DNA of 64,000 bases from Halichoerus grypus (lineage: Eukaryota > Chordata > Mammalia > Carnivora > Phocidae). Numbering within the stretch: the stretch's first letter is position 1; each line of letters starts with the position of its first letter. The stretch is from positions 36,776,603 to 36,840,602 of the forward strand of contig NC_135715.1 of NCBI RefSeq assembly GCF_964656455.1, read 5' to 3'. The translations under genes were made by a program, and so were the position numbers. The notes beneath the pieces were generated by a model, which worked only from the letters and a program-made list of their open reading frames with translations, was not told the DNA's origin and searched no databases. Below, one piece after another: positions 1-11,522 of this stretch.

Positions 1-236
1 GCTTATAAAAGAAACTTCAGGAAAGAAAACTTCTTATCCCCTTCCACCCTATGAGGACATAGTGAGAGGATGCTTGTTAATGAACAAGGGAATGGGTTCT
101 CACCAGACACTGAATCTGTTAGCACCTTAATCTGGGATTTGCCAGCCTCCAGCACTGTGAGAAATAAATGTTTGCTATTTAGGCCACCAGGTCTATGGTA
201 CATTTATTATAGCCACCCAAACAAAGACAATTAGTT
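1..236 (+). mobile_element. 3' part of an ERVL-MaLR LTR (MST/MLT1 type)
   Basis: The segment matches the distal half of a MaLR LTR as I know it: a stretch resembling 'ccttccaccctatgagg', then 'ctgtgagaaataaatg' containing the LTR's AATAAA, then 'ggccaccaggtctatgg', ending near 'acaaagacaatta'. The 5' part lies outside the window. No internal retroviral sequence follows, so it is a solo LTR or an LTR end. The repeat at 6603-6966 is the same family in the opposite orientation. Subfamily is from memory. Confidence 0.75.
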
Positions 237-701
237 AGCCTGTTCAGTGTGATTAGAGCAGATCACCTTGTTTCTTACATTTACTCTGGGATATTCACTT
301 GGTAACTTTAAGAAAAAATAGATCACAGTCCAATTGCTTTAACTTCTTTTTTCCTCCAGCATAAACTCAAAGTAAAAGATAAAAGAAGGCTTAGGTAGAA
401 GAATATTTTCTTAAATTTGGCATAAGCAAATTTCTTTTAAGCAGAACATAAAAAAGTGGTAAGGACATAAAAACATAAATTAAAAGTTTATATATTGTAC
501 TTCATTAACATCACAAATTTTGCTTCTTCAAAAGATACCTTAAGAAAGTGAATAGGCAAGACACTGTCTAAAAAAGATATCTGCAATATATTTACCCTTC
601 AGTTTATCTATCATCTATCTATCTACCTGCCTGTGTAGATTTTTTAAATTAAGAAAATATAACAAAAATGCTATATTGTCAGATATATAATGTTATATAA
701 T
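237..701. other. AT-rich stretch without recognised features
   Basis: No ORF of note and no repeat I recognise. It contains a short degenerate run of tatc/atct units near 605-630. Probably old unique intergenic DNA. Confidence 0.5.
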
Positions 702-716
702 AAAGATGTCAACAGG

Positions 717-911
717 GGGGCACCTGGGTGGCTCAGTCGTTGGGCGTCTGCCTTCGGCTCAGGTCATGGTCCCAGGGTCCTGGGATCAAGCCCCGCATCG
801 GGCTCCCTGCTCCGTGGGAAGCCTGCCTCTCCCTCTCCCACTCCCCCTGCTTGTGTTCCCTCTCTCGCTGTGTCCCTCTGTCAAATAAATAAATAAAATC
901 TTAAAAAAAAG
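717..911 (+). mobile_element. CAN-SINE, full length
   Basis: Head 'cacctgggtggctcagtcg', B-box-like 'gggatcaagcccc', CT-rich middle, then 'caaataaataaataaaatc' and a short A tail. Flanked by near-identical duplications at 702-716 (aaagatgtcaacagg) and 912-926 (aaagttgtcaacagg), so the insertion is complete and fairly recent. The small ORFs across it are artefacts of the SINE body. Confidence 0.96.
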
Positions 912-1090
912 AAAGTTGTCAACAGGAACTTTCTGCATCAATTATTATACTTAGTGGTAAATATTGAAAGTTTTCTCCTAAGATAGAAAGAAAACAATTG
1001 TGCCCAGTATCACCACTAAGATGAATTGTTAACCTGTGCAAAAAGTGTGAGAAAGGAAGCAAGAGAGAAAGATAAAAATAAAGAAACAGA

Positions 1091-1212
1091 GGGATGCCTG
1101 GGTGGCTCAGCCCATTAAGCATCTGCCTTCAGCTCAGGTCATGATCTTGGGGTCCTGGGATTGAGTCCCACATCGGGTCCCCTGCTCAGCGGGGAGTCTG
1201 CTTCTCCCTCTT
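1091..1212 (+). mobile_element. CAN-SINE, 3'-truncated
   Basis: The head and tRNA-like half are clear ('gcctgggtggctcag', 'aggtcatgatct'), but the copy stops after 'ttctccctc' without the AATAAA tail. It is followed by a short tandem 'ggattggaaa' motif. A 9-bp match 'aaagaaaca' at 1080-1088 and 1230-1238 could be a target-site duplication but is weak. Confidence 0.88.
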
Positions 1213-1257
1213 GGATTGGAAAGGATTGGAAAGAAACAAACCTCACTGTCACTTCTG

Positions 1258-1984
1258 CTATATATATGGACAATGTAATATTATTCAGTCTTAAATAAGG
1301 AAGGCGATCCTGCCATTTAGAAGCGTTGATGGAGGCACCTAGGTGACTCAGTTGGTTAAGTATCTGACTTTGGCTTAGGACTGAGCCCCGTGTCCAGCTC
1401 CCCACTTAGTGGGAGCCTGCTTGTCCCTCTTTCTCTGCCCCTCCCTCTGCTCTCCTCTCTCTCTCTCAAATAAATAAGTTTTAAAAATCTTTAAAAAAAA
1501 GGAAAAGAACTACACTGATGAATCCAGAGGACCTTCTGCTAAGTGAAATAAGCCAGACACAGAAAGATAAATATTGTGTGATCTCATGTATGTGTCAAGT
1601 CTTTAAAAAAAAAAAAAAAAAAGTTGAACTGCTAGTAACAATGAGAAGGATGGTAGTTACCATAGCCTGGGATGGGGCAAAAAGAGGAGGTTTTGATCAA
1701 AGAGTATAAACTTTCAGTTATAAATGAAGAAATTATAGTGACCTAATGTACATCATAGTGACTATAGTTAATAATGTGTTATATCCTTGAAATTTGTTAA
1801 GAAAGTAAATCTCAAATGCTCTCACCACACACACAAAGGTAACTATGTGAGGTGATGAATGTTAATTAGGTTGCATGTGGTAAGCACTTCACAATATATA
1901 TGTATATCAAAGCATCATGTTGTATACCTTACATATATGTAATTTTTATTGGTCAGTCATACCCCAATAAAGCTGGGAAAAAAA
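1258..1984 (+). mobile_element. Old L1 3' end, interrupted by a SINE
   Basis: Matches the end of ORF2 and the 3' UTR of a mammalian L1 (L1MA/L1MB age): 'aatattattcag' and 'ctaagtgaaataagccaga', later 'actttcagttataaatga', 'gactatagttaataatg' and terminal 'ccaataaagctggg' plus A-rich tail. The CAN-SINE at 1332-1499 splits it. The L1 is strongly 5'-truncated and diverged. An internal A17 run lies near 1605-1621. The 63-residue ORF at 1518-1709 is a chance reading frame inside it. Confidence 0.85.
1332..1499 (+). mobile_element. CAN-SINE inserted in an old L1
   Basis: Head 'gcacctaggtgactcag', shortened tRNA-like part (about 20 bp missing around 'ggcttaggactgagcccc'), CT-rich middle and 'caaataaataag' tail. 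It lies between the L1 halves at 1258-1331 and 1500-1984. I could not resolve a duplication, suggesting an older copy. Confidence 0.88.
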
Positions 1985-3071
1985 CCCAAAATAGTAATCT
2001 AAATTCTGTACAAATCAGCATCATTTTAGCAGCTGGAAATCCTGCTTTAAAGCTTTAAAGCATTAGCTTTCAAGTCACAATCAGGACAAGAATATATCAT
2101 TCCTATTACTTAACATTGTTTTAACATTGTTATGACATAACACACTTAGAAAGAAATTTGATTTATAAAAATTACAATATTATCATTATTTCTGTTATGA
2201 TTTTTTACCTAGAAACATGTTTATAAACAATAAATCAGTACGACTTCTAGATACAGACTAACAAAAAGATTTGTATCTCAAAGAGGCAGAAAAAGAAATT
2301 ACAATTATAAGATTTCTAAGGTAAATGTACTAAGAAAAGGGAAGCCAGAAGCCTAGAATGAGGAGGAAGTATAAAGTTTAGTTAAGCTGAGGGGAAAGTG
2401 GATACCTTTTGGTTACTAGTTTCGGCAAGGAATATTTTTTTTCTTTTTTCAGAGCATTAAGTGGTCTAAAGAAACATGGGAGGGTTGAAGCAATGCGACT
2501 TTAGCTTGGACACATAGAAGGACTGCAAACTATCCTGTATGGCGGTTCTAGAACCACTTTTGCAACTGCCTCCACAATCCCAAAGCCCCTGCTGACTTCA
2601 AAACCACTCAGTACCTATCATGATCCACATGTACAGTATGAATGCTTGCACCTAGCCTGTTGAAATCCTGAAAATTGGATCCTTTGATAAAGTTACTGCG
2701 GGAACAAAGCCTCTATGACTGGGTTTGCCAGAAAAAAAAAAAAAATGTAGAAATAGCAAAATCAACACTAACAACACCTCCATTTCACTAAACATTCCCA
2801 AATTTAAATAAAGGTACCTGACTCCCTAAACCAAAATCATAATTTAACTACAGTAAATACTACATAGGAAATAAAGATTTTAGCTTACCTGACTCCATAA
2901 TACTTAGGTACACTAGGAATGTTGAATAGAATTTAAATGCAAATCAAATATACTCATTCCCTAAAGTAGCCATTCCTTAAATTTGATAGATGAGCAGAAA
3001 TATCACTTACAATGCACTAGTTTCATACAACCTCATTATAGGACATCTGCTGACAGAGAAAGGAGTTAACT
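1985..3071. other. Unique AT-rich stretch
   Basis: No supported gene. The part at 2460-2745 is more GC-balanced and less repetitive than its surroundings, but I recognise neither a coding frame nor a repeat in it. Confidence 0.45.
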
Positions 3072-3086
3072 AAAATGGAGAACACA

Positions 3087-3278
3087 GGGGTACCAGGGTG
3101 GCTCAATGGTTAAGTGTCTGCCTTCAGCTCAGGTCATGATCCCAGGGTCCTGGGATGGAGCCCAGCATCAGCTTCCTGCTCAGCAGGGAGTCTGCTTCTC
3201 TCTCTCTCCCTCTGCCCCTCCCCACTGCTCATTCTCTCTCTCTCAAGTAAATAAATAAATAATCTTTAAAAAAATAAT
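3087..3278 (+). mobile_element. CAN-SINE, full length
   Basis: Complete head-to-tail copy beginning 'ggggtaccagggtggctc' and ending in 'aataaataaataatcttt' plus A-rich tail. Target-site duplications: 3072-3086 (aaaatggagaacaca) and 3279-3293 (aaaatgaagaataca), two mismatches. Confidence 0.95.
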
Positions 3279-3293
3279 AAAATGAAGAATACA

Positions 3294-4754
3294 ATCTTTG
3301 TTATACTCAAGTACATATCATATTTTAGACCTATTATACAAACATCAGAATTAGTAGGGATCAGAATTAGTATGGCAAATCAGAAACACTAAAGTGATTC
3401 ACATTAAGTCACATTTGGTTGACTTTCAGTACAATACCTATGCAGGATACAGGTTAGAAAACATATTTGACCTGTAAACTACTAATTTGCAAACCCTTCT
3501 CAAGAGACAGAAGTACTGTCCTGAAATACAACACTCTGGGTCCTTGTCCTTAAGCTGCTACTACCAGGTTGTACCACTTAGCTGCACTACAACTGTAATT
3601 TCATCTGTTAAATTTACAGGTTTGAGCAGGAAATCTCATACATTGCATGTGAGAAAGTGAATGAAAGATATTTTATTTCATATATGCATCCATAAAAAGC
3701 AATCATGAAGAGATGTTAGTCCTAAAAGGAAATATTTATATATAGTGGAAGAAAAGAATACAGTGCTCAGTTATTTTTAGCCATTTTGCACTTCTTAAGG
3801 CTAATTTAGTTTGGCATTGAAGGAAATTAGTGTCAAACTCTAAGTCAGGCTTTAAAAGTTTAAATCCAACCTGACATCTGGACGAATGTTAGTTTTAGCT
3901 GAAGGGTATATCTTGTCTTATTTTCATTTTGAATATTCATTTGTAATATATTGCATTCAAAAGATATTTGGGGGGAAAAGGATGTTTGTTATATTAATGT
4001 TATAAATAGGTGCCAAACTAGAGATTTGGGAAAATAACTTTTATAAATGGAATTGCAAAAATTTTCTTCCTTTATTTTTTAACACATGTTATTATGTATG
4101 TCCTATTGACCACAGATTCAAACATAACATAAAGTGATTTGACTAAGCCACCTCTTTATTCAAATACACCATAAATCATTAAGATTTGCTAAAATAAAAA
4201 AAAATACAAAGATTCATTATTTAAATATTTTAGTTTACATCTCCAGGTGTTTATGTAATAACTTACAATTATGTTAAATACTGCTCTCCTAAGTATTCAT
4301 TTCAAATTTTTCCATGACTGCCATGGAAATTCAGTGAATTGATTTCTGAATAATTTAGTTTGCCCCCTACATGATACTTTGTTTTCACTATAAACTTAAC
4401 ACCCCATAATAGGGAGATTTACTAAAAAATAACCTAAAATCTCAATGTCAATATCTAATATATTTTTAGTAGGGGAGAAAGTTTATGAACTTGAACTCTC
4501 ATTAAGTTAGTCCTAAACCTGCATTCTGTGTTTTTCCTTCAGTGCTTACTATAATTTTAGAAAATTATTTCTATAATCCTCTGCCAAATATTATCTCCAT
4601 TACACTGATAGCTCCTGGAAAATAGAGCATATGTTATTGCTATTTTCCCTATAGCACCTAGTTATGATTAGAAGAATACTTCTGGCATTATCTTTTTTCA
4701 GTAAATATTTGTAGAAGGAATGCATAAATGAAAGTAAGAAAAAAAACAGGCACA
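3294..4754. other. Unique AT-rich stretch
   Basis: No gene or recognised mobile element. An imperfect palindrome with 8-bp arms (tttccatg/catggaaa) lies at 4309-4329, probably by chance. Confidence 0.45.
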
Positions 4755-4815
4755 GAGGGAAGGAAGAAAGAAGGAAGGAAGGGAAGAAAGAGAAAGAAAG
4801 AAAGAAGAAAGAAAG

Positions 4816-4882
<67 letters not shown>

Positions 4883-4896
4883 AAAAGAAAAAGAAA
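4755..4896 (+). repeat. GAAA/GGAA microsatellite
   Basis: Purine-only tract: mixed ggaa/agaa units at first, then a nearly pure (GAAA)n run from about 4820 to 4885, then aaaaag units. It produces a fake Phe/Leu/Ser-rich ORF on the minus strand (4600-4935). Such polypurine mirror repeats can form triplex DNA and are length-variable. Confidence 0.97.
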
Positions 4897-6602
4897 GGTT
4901 GAATTAATGAGATCCTCTTTGTATTTAGAACTCAATTTGCAAATGTTTTTCCAAGTCTCGTAGACAGATTTCCAAGCAGGCAGATTATGATAAGGTACAG
5001 GTATAGGACTTTATTTGGGGGACTTCAAGAGTCTTGTTTTGGATTTCAAATTATAAAAGCAATGGCATTTATATGGGTAAGAGTGAGCTCACTCACTAAA
5101 GCACAGTTTGCCGACATGATTTATTTAGGTCATTCGATCCTTAATTCCAGGTACTTTAGTTAGTATTATATTGACTATCACAAATCTTCTCCCTGTTTAT
5201 TCTGTTTAGAATAGCATCCAGGGTCACAAAAAGAACCATTATGGGATAAACTTCTGTGCAATCCTATGGCCTACTGATGATTTCTCTCAGACTCAATTTG
5301 GATTCGGTTTGTTGATTAGATAACCATTGATCATGGTTACGTATTTCAGAGCTGCTGAGTGTAGGTTTAGACTCAGTGCTGTAGCTGACTACATTAGTGA
5401 ATGAAGAGAAATGGGGTCTTTACAGTACAGAGTTATCTTCTTGAACTTGAGGGGAGGAAAAAAAATCAATGAAGTGTGGCAAACAGTGGCTAAGCAGAAA
5501 GTGTAAACAGTCTGTGTAAGAAATACCCTGACTCTAGGAATCATGTTTCTCAGAACCAGAGGAAAACAGAAATGAGAAGGAAAATTCCTCACATTCTCTT
5601 ATGTTAACAACAGATAGAGTTTGGGGATTCCAAAAGGAAACATCAGAAATTCAAGAAATAATGCCATCGGGCCTAAAGAAAGACTTGTCTCTTAGAAAAG
5701 TCCATTTTTTTCTTCGTAAAGAAAGAAATGTTTAGATTCAGTAAATATTATTGGTTCATAATATGTTAGGGATGGAACAGGTTAGTATTTTGAAGATTCA
5801 TGTTACATTTGAGTGATGGAAGAAGAAAATAGGGAAGAAAATGCAATATGGCAGTAATTCCAGTCAAGCTGTACTATTGCGTGGAAAGAGAAGTGAGCTT
5901 TCATCACTATAGAAGAAGTAAAAGTTATTCACAACTTGAAAAAGTCCAAGTCCAAGAACTGAGGGATTTGAGAAAAAAACAAATATTGGCATACAGAGGG
6001 TAATGAAACATTTCTAAAAACACCAATTTTAGTTCAATAGTCTCTTTGAGGACATTTTCTAATTCTAAGAAATGGAGAAATATACAGGACCCATTCCTGA
6101 GATACAAGAGAGAAAATGATGGAGTCTTTGAGACTCTCCACTGAGAATTCTCATTCAGTTGAACATTGAAATACCACAAGCACAGGAGTCAAAAGAAAAT
6201 AAAAAGGAAGAAAGGCCCATACAATTTTTCATGAATACAGAAGTTTCAGATATCACAGTCTGAGGGGCGATTCCATCTTACCCAGGCAAGGGGACGACAA
6301 TACCTGGATTAATCACTTGAGAGAAGAGTTCTATCAATTGAAATGCTCAGTCACATATTTTGGATTCTAAATAGTGCCACCTTCTTAATGACTATGAACC
6401 CAAAAATATTTTTATTGTTTTTGCATACATTTGTTTCTCTACTCCCTTCCCCCAAACAATTAAATTTCTTCTATAGTCTGTTAGTGATAAGTGTAGGCAA
6501 TCACTTCTCCGATGGAGATGCACAGGTAGGGAATCATTGTGGAACTTTTAAAAAATACAAAATATCAAGCTCAAGTATTGACCCTCAACCAAACATATGT
6601 GT
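4897..6602. other. Unique stretch, no gene recognised
   Basis: AT-rich; ORFs up to about 93 codons lack recognisable domains and have no supporting context. Confidence 0.45.
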
Positions 6603-6966
6603 CCATCTGGTCAGGCTGCTATAACAAAATACATTAACTGGGTGGCTTATCAACAACAGAAATTTGTTTTTCACAGTTCTGGAGGCTGGAAGTTAAGATC
6701 AGGGTGCCAACATGATTGGGAATGGTGAGGACCCCTCTCACTCTCCAGGTTACAGATGGTCTCCTTTTCTTTGTTTCCTCACACATTCGAAAAAGGGTGG
6801 GACAATTCTCTGGGGTCCCTTTTAAAAAAACACTAATCCCAGTTATGAAAACTACTCTCATGACCTAATTACCTCCCAAAGGTCCCACTTCCTAATACCA
6901 TGACATTGGGGATTAGGATTTCAACATATGAATTGGCACTGTGGGAGGGACACAAATGTTCAATTC
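6603..6966 (-). mobile_element. Near-complete ERVL-MaLR LTR (MST/MLT1A type)
   Basis: Read on the minus strand it starts 'tgaacatttgtgtccctcc', continues through 'catatgttgaaatccta' and 'aggtcatgag', and ends with 'cagcctccagaactgtga' and 'gccacccag', the full order of a MaLR LTR of about 365 bp. The plus strand begins with 'caggctgctataac'. No MaLR internal region adjoins, so it is a solo LTR. The 75-codon minus-strand ORF inside is not a gene. Confidence 0.88.
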
Positions 6967-9900
6967 ATAAAATTTTGCCCATACAGAATAAACTGTGCTG
7001 AGCAAAGGTGTGTGCATGTGTGTAATTGAATAGCCGCAGAAGTGATTTGTATGTGAGCATCTGACTTTATATCTTAAAACTATATTTTCTTGTATATTGA
7101 TTTTGCACATTTCAATTTTGCATCCGAAATGCTATTTTCTAAGGAAATGTATGTCTCAATCATAAAAAGATATAGCTGTTTATATTTGTTTCTGGAGAAC
7201 TGTTTGTATTTTCTAAATATCCTGGAAGTTGTACTAGTGCTAAAATGCCCTTGTGTATCGTATTGACCAGCTGGAACTTCAGAAAAGTGGGGACACAGGA
7301 CTGACTAGAGTTAGATTAACCAACTTTGCAGCTGCTAAGGGAAGAAATAAACCTGATTGCTATAGAGAACGACTCGAGTGGCTACAGCTGGGAAAAACAA
7401 TCTAGGTTCTTTTTAGGCACAGAAGTGTGGAATCATAGCTAGGACTAAGCTGAATAAAGAAATGATAGTGGAGACAATATTTTTGGAAACAAATTTGTTT
7501 AAAAGGGAGAAGAAATTTCATTTAGGAGACTTTAATTCCTCTGTAGGAATAAAAGATTTACTTAGAAATGGGTGTTGACATTTACTTTTGAACGTTTTTT
7601 AATTGCTGACAAAACATTATAGTAGAAGCTTTCATAATTTACTTCCACATAATAGAGATGACAGATGAACCAATGCTTTATATTCCTTTTCATAGTCATG
7701 GCACTTGGGCTCTCTGTGTGCATGCGGGTTATGTGTGTGCTTACCAAGAATGAGTTGTATTAGTCCTGTGACTGTTTATGCTAATTTTGGCATGTGTTAT
7801 TTTATTTATGAGATTTAATTAAATAATATGCAAAATTATGATCCATGAGTACAGGGAAAATAGATTTATTTTATTCTATATGCACCAAGATGAATACTTT
7901 AGAGAAACTCCCTAAAGGCAAATCATTAAAAAGAAATTGCTGTCAAATTGGTTTTGAAAAGAATTTTAAAGGATTCAGGGATGGAGGGAGAGTAAAGTAT
8001 ATAGAAGGATTTTTACATTCAGACTGATATTTCTATTCTTTAAATAAATAAGAAACTGAAAATATATGTATTATGGAAGTAGTGTACAAGAAAGATCTTT
8101 ACTTAGACACATTATCACTGATGAATTAATTTTCTTTTATCTAAATCAAAATATTTAAATGACATGTTCATTATCTTGATTTCTAAGTTAATAAATTTGT
8201 TCAAATACTTCACCAGTATACCCATCAAATCAGAGAATATGGTTTTTTTTTTCTCTCTGGGTTTGCTCTGACTTGCAATTGTCCATTCTTAAGGCTATCT
8301 GATCATCTAGTATAGCTGAGTATGATTTGATATGAAAAATGATATATGGAATACATTTTGACCAAATAAATGTTATCCTCAAGATAATTAGTTTCCTACC
8401 CCAAATCACGATTTCCCAGAGGCATTTTAAAGAGGCATTTAGAGAGGCCTTTGATCAATATGATGTAATTCCTATCCCAGAATGATCAATAGAAGCCATG
8501 GCAAAGAGTGGTGAAGTAGCCTCACCACTGTGCTTGCAGAAATTCTCTGATCCTGTGCTAATTTTGCCCTCAAAGTGGAAAGTAATGCCCCTAATTGACA
8601 ACAGGTTTGGCCAACACTATAAGACATTGGAGAAAGGATTGAAATGATGGTTGGCCTCCAGGATATCTCTGTGTGGCATCCTACTCTCTCTCCAAAGAGA
8701 AGTGTGGATGTGACAGCTCATATTCCAAGACATTGATAGTGTGCATCTTACAATAAAGTTTAAAGTGTAGTATGTATTAGGATGGCTCCCTCTGTTCTCT
8801 CCTTCTAATTCAGTGAGCGGATGGGTACTAAAGAACACTTGCATATTGGAGGGTTTAGGCCAATTAAAGTTTCTGTATTCTAACTATAGTAGTCCGAGCA
8901 CGGAGATCACTTGGGGACTGTCCCATGATGTAATCTAGGCTTACCTCTTGCTCTCCTTAACTCCACCAATTGGAGTTAAATATTTTATTATTTTATGTGC
9001 AAAACTATCTAGTATATGGTACTATGAAGAATTTGAAAATATCATTAAAATTTTTTTATCAGGAAATATGTATAGCCCTTCATTTATAGAATTTTGTATA
9101 AAGTTATGTTTCTGGAAGTAAGCTTGTTTCCTGTCAGCATTTTTGAAAAAAAAAAATATTGGGGACTGACATTTAATATCTTACCTAAAAAATCATAATA
9201 TAAAGTATAATAAATGTAATTATTTTTTAAAAAAATCTATCTTCACATAGATGCCTCTGAATCCTCTTCATAGTGTCTCCCTTTTCTATATTATATTATC
9301 ATTTCCTATGTCATGCTGCTAAAAAGGTTAAGAAGTCCTGGCCTAAAGGGAACTTATATTCAGCTTTCTAATCCTGAGGGGAAGTTCTGATATGAAACAA
9401 GAAACCATAAAGATTACAGAATGGAGGATTAGAACTTTTCTTTGGGGTAGTATTTCCTCTGCTCAGTCTATATTATTGTTTTCTAGACTTCATTCACTTC
9501 TTCCATTTGTTGTTGGTATGGGTAATGGTGCAAGTATCTTTCAATTGGGAAGTGTACCAACGCATGTAATTGTAAGACCAAATGAGACCTACAAAATCTA
9601 AAACATGTATTTACCACTCGGACGAAATTTTATTGTTCATTTGAACAAACCAGTAGTTTTGTTTCAGCAGTTAGTGTGTTAAGAAATATAAATCATTCAA
9701 AAATGCACATAAACTAGTCACTCATCTTGTTTTATATATCTAGTCAAGGCATTAAAAATTTAGACTCGAGTTTAATTTACCTCATTTCTACATGGTAAAA
9801 GCATATAGAATTTTTTGAGGAAAATCCCTAATTTGATTATTGTTTTGTTTTGTTGTTATTGTTGTTGTTGTTTTCTTGGCTTGGAATACTCCCAAAGTAT

Positions 9901-11236
9901 CTATCAAGGAATCAGGTGGTGAGTACACAGTCATTGAATTGCCTGGGAATGGAGTCAGGGCTCTGACCTCACTTTCTTAGACTCAGGTATAAGTTTATGA
10001 ACACGCATTGTTTCAACTGTGTTTATAGCCCTAACCTTAGGCCTTTTCAGGGCAATTTTCTTCTTTTCTCCAATGACAATAAACTCAGCACAGGGAGATC
10101 TTTAATGAGCAGTCTTGCCCTAGGATTATTTAGTAACTTCAAAAAATTGAATTACGTCCTGGAGATCTGATCACTTTTAAAGAATAGCATAATCTTTACA
10201 AATTGCCTCATGGTTTTATTTTTCCTGATGTTTTTCTAAGACATTCAAGATTTTCAATAAAGACAGCTAAACCACATTTCCTTGGTACAAAACCACACAC
10301 AGCATTTTGGACATTGCAGGCAATTTAAATTCTTCAGAGTTTCACTCATGTGCTGATGATCAGTCACCTGGACTATATGTCAGCATCTGTCTTTTCCTGC
10401 TCTTCTGCTCACAGCAGGCATTTTTTTTTTTTTAATGGAGCCATTGAGTCCTGGTTGCTATAGAGATTTCCTCCACCATTCCAAAGGAAATAGGGTGACA
10501 TTATTTCAACCAGTAATGAATCCTCACACTTAACTGGGACAAATAAGTTTCTTCCAATATTGTGGAGCAGATTTACCAAGCTGCTTAGTTTTGGGCTTCC
10601 GGTTGTTTGTAGAGTCTTCAGTGATGATTTTCTTTATTTACATATGTATGCTTCTGGAATAGCACCATGTTCTTGAAATCCTGACAGGAATCTGAAAGGT
10701 CTAGTATAAGGGTAATGCATAACACGTGTCAGGCTGCAATCAGAAGTGCCCTTTCTCTTCCATAGTTGACTGATCCTGCACCAGGTAGGTGCTCAACTTT
10801 CTCTTTCATTAGGAAAAGATTCTTATCAAGAGATTGCTAAGTCCCTCACACACACATGCCCTTAGGGGATTCACCAAGAGAATTCTCTAGGTGAGTCGGG
10901 ATATATTTGGTTTATAAGATAAACAAACCTGAGTCTCTGTCTGTTGAACCCCAGTGCACTGTCAATCCTCCCGTGAGACTGTTAGTTTTGTATGCTAATT
11001 TATACTCTGTTTTATCTCATCCTACTCAAAACATAGAGACCTATTGAAGCAAATTACTTAAACAGTATATTTATTTTGGAATATATAGAGTTGTAAAAGA
11101 AATTTCAGTTCAAATTAGTCGTTATTGAAAACTATAAAGTAACCCTGTAAGAGATTCAAAGGAATTTGTTAGTCCTTTTGATGGTATGTTTAATTCTCAT
11201 TAATTTTCATGGTGGTATGTGTACATCTAAAGAGAG
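6967..11236. other. 4.3 kb without recognised mobile elements
   Basis: Mostly AT-rich unique DNA with short GT and TTG runs. The part at 10020-10990 is compositionally richer than the rest. No coding exon with plausible splice sites and a protein match could be recognised. Confidence 0.4.
9841..9874 (+). repeat. TTG/TTTTG simple repeat
   Basis: Run of tgttttgttttgttgttatt followed by gttg units; low-complexity slippage sequence. Confidence 0.85.
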
Positions 11237-11252
11237 CTAGCCACACATTTTT

Positions 11253-11506
11253 TTTTGACATCTTTTTTTTTGTTATGTTATGTTAATCACCATACATTAC
11301 ATCATTAGTTTTTGATGTAGTGTTCCATGATTCATTGTTTGCATATTAACACCCAGTGCTCCATTCAATACGTGCCCTCTTTAATACCCATCACCAGGCT
11401 AACCCATCCCCCCACCCCCCTCCCCTCTAGAACCCTCAGTTTGTTTCTCAGAGTCCATAGTCTCTCATGGTTCGTCTCCCCCTCCGATTCCCCCCCTTCA
11501 TTTTTC
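11253..11506 (-). mobile_element. 5'-truncated young carnivore L1 (3' end only)
   Basis: Antisense L1 3' UTR: after T-rich sequence come 'gttaatcaccatacattac', 'gttccatgattcattg', 'cacccagtgctcc' and 'ctcagagtccatag'. Target-site duplications ctagccacacattttt at 11237-11252 and 11507-11522 are a perfect 16 bp, so this 254-bp copy is a complete, severely 5'-truncated integration. Confidence 0.93.
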
Positions 11507-11522
11507 CTAGCCACACATTTTT

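Noticed and set aside
717..911. tRNA gene
   Set aside because: The tRNA-like heads of this and the other SINEs are followed by CT-rich bodies and A tails with target-site duplications. They cannot fold as intact tRNAs.
2460..2745. Possible retroviral or LTR fragment
   Set aside because: Balanced composition only; no terminal repeats, tRNA primer site or recognisable protein remnant.
4309..4329. Hairpin tttccatg...catggaaa
   Set aside because: Eight-base arms without context; chance is sufficient.
4600..4935. 111-codon Phe/Leu/Ser-rich ORF on the minus strand
   Set aside because: It is the translation of the GAAA microsatellite.
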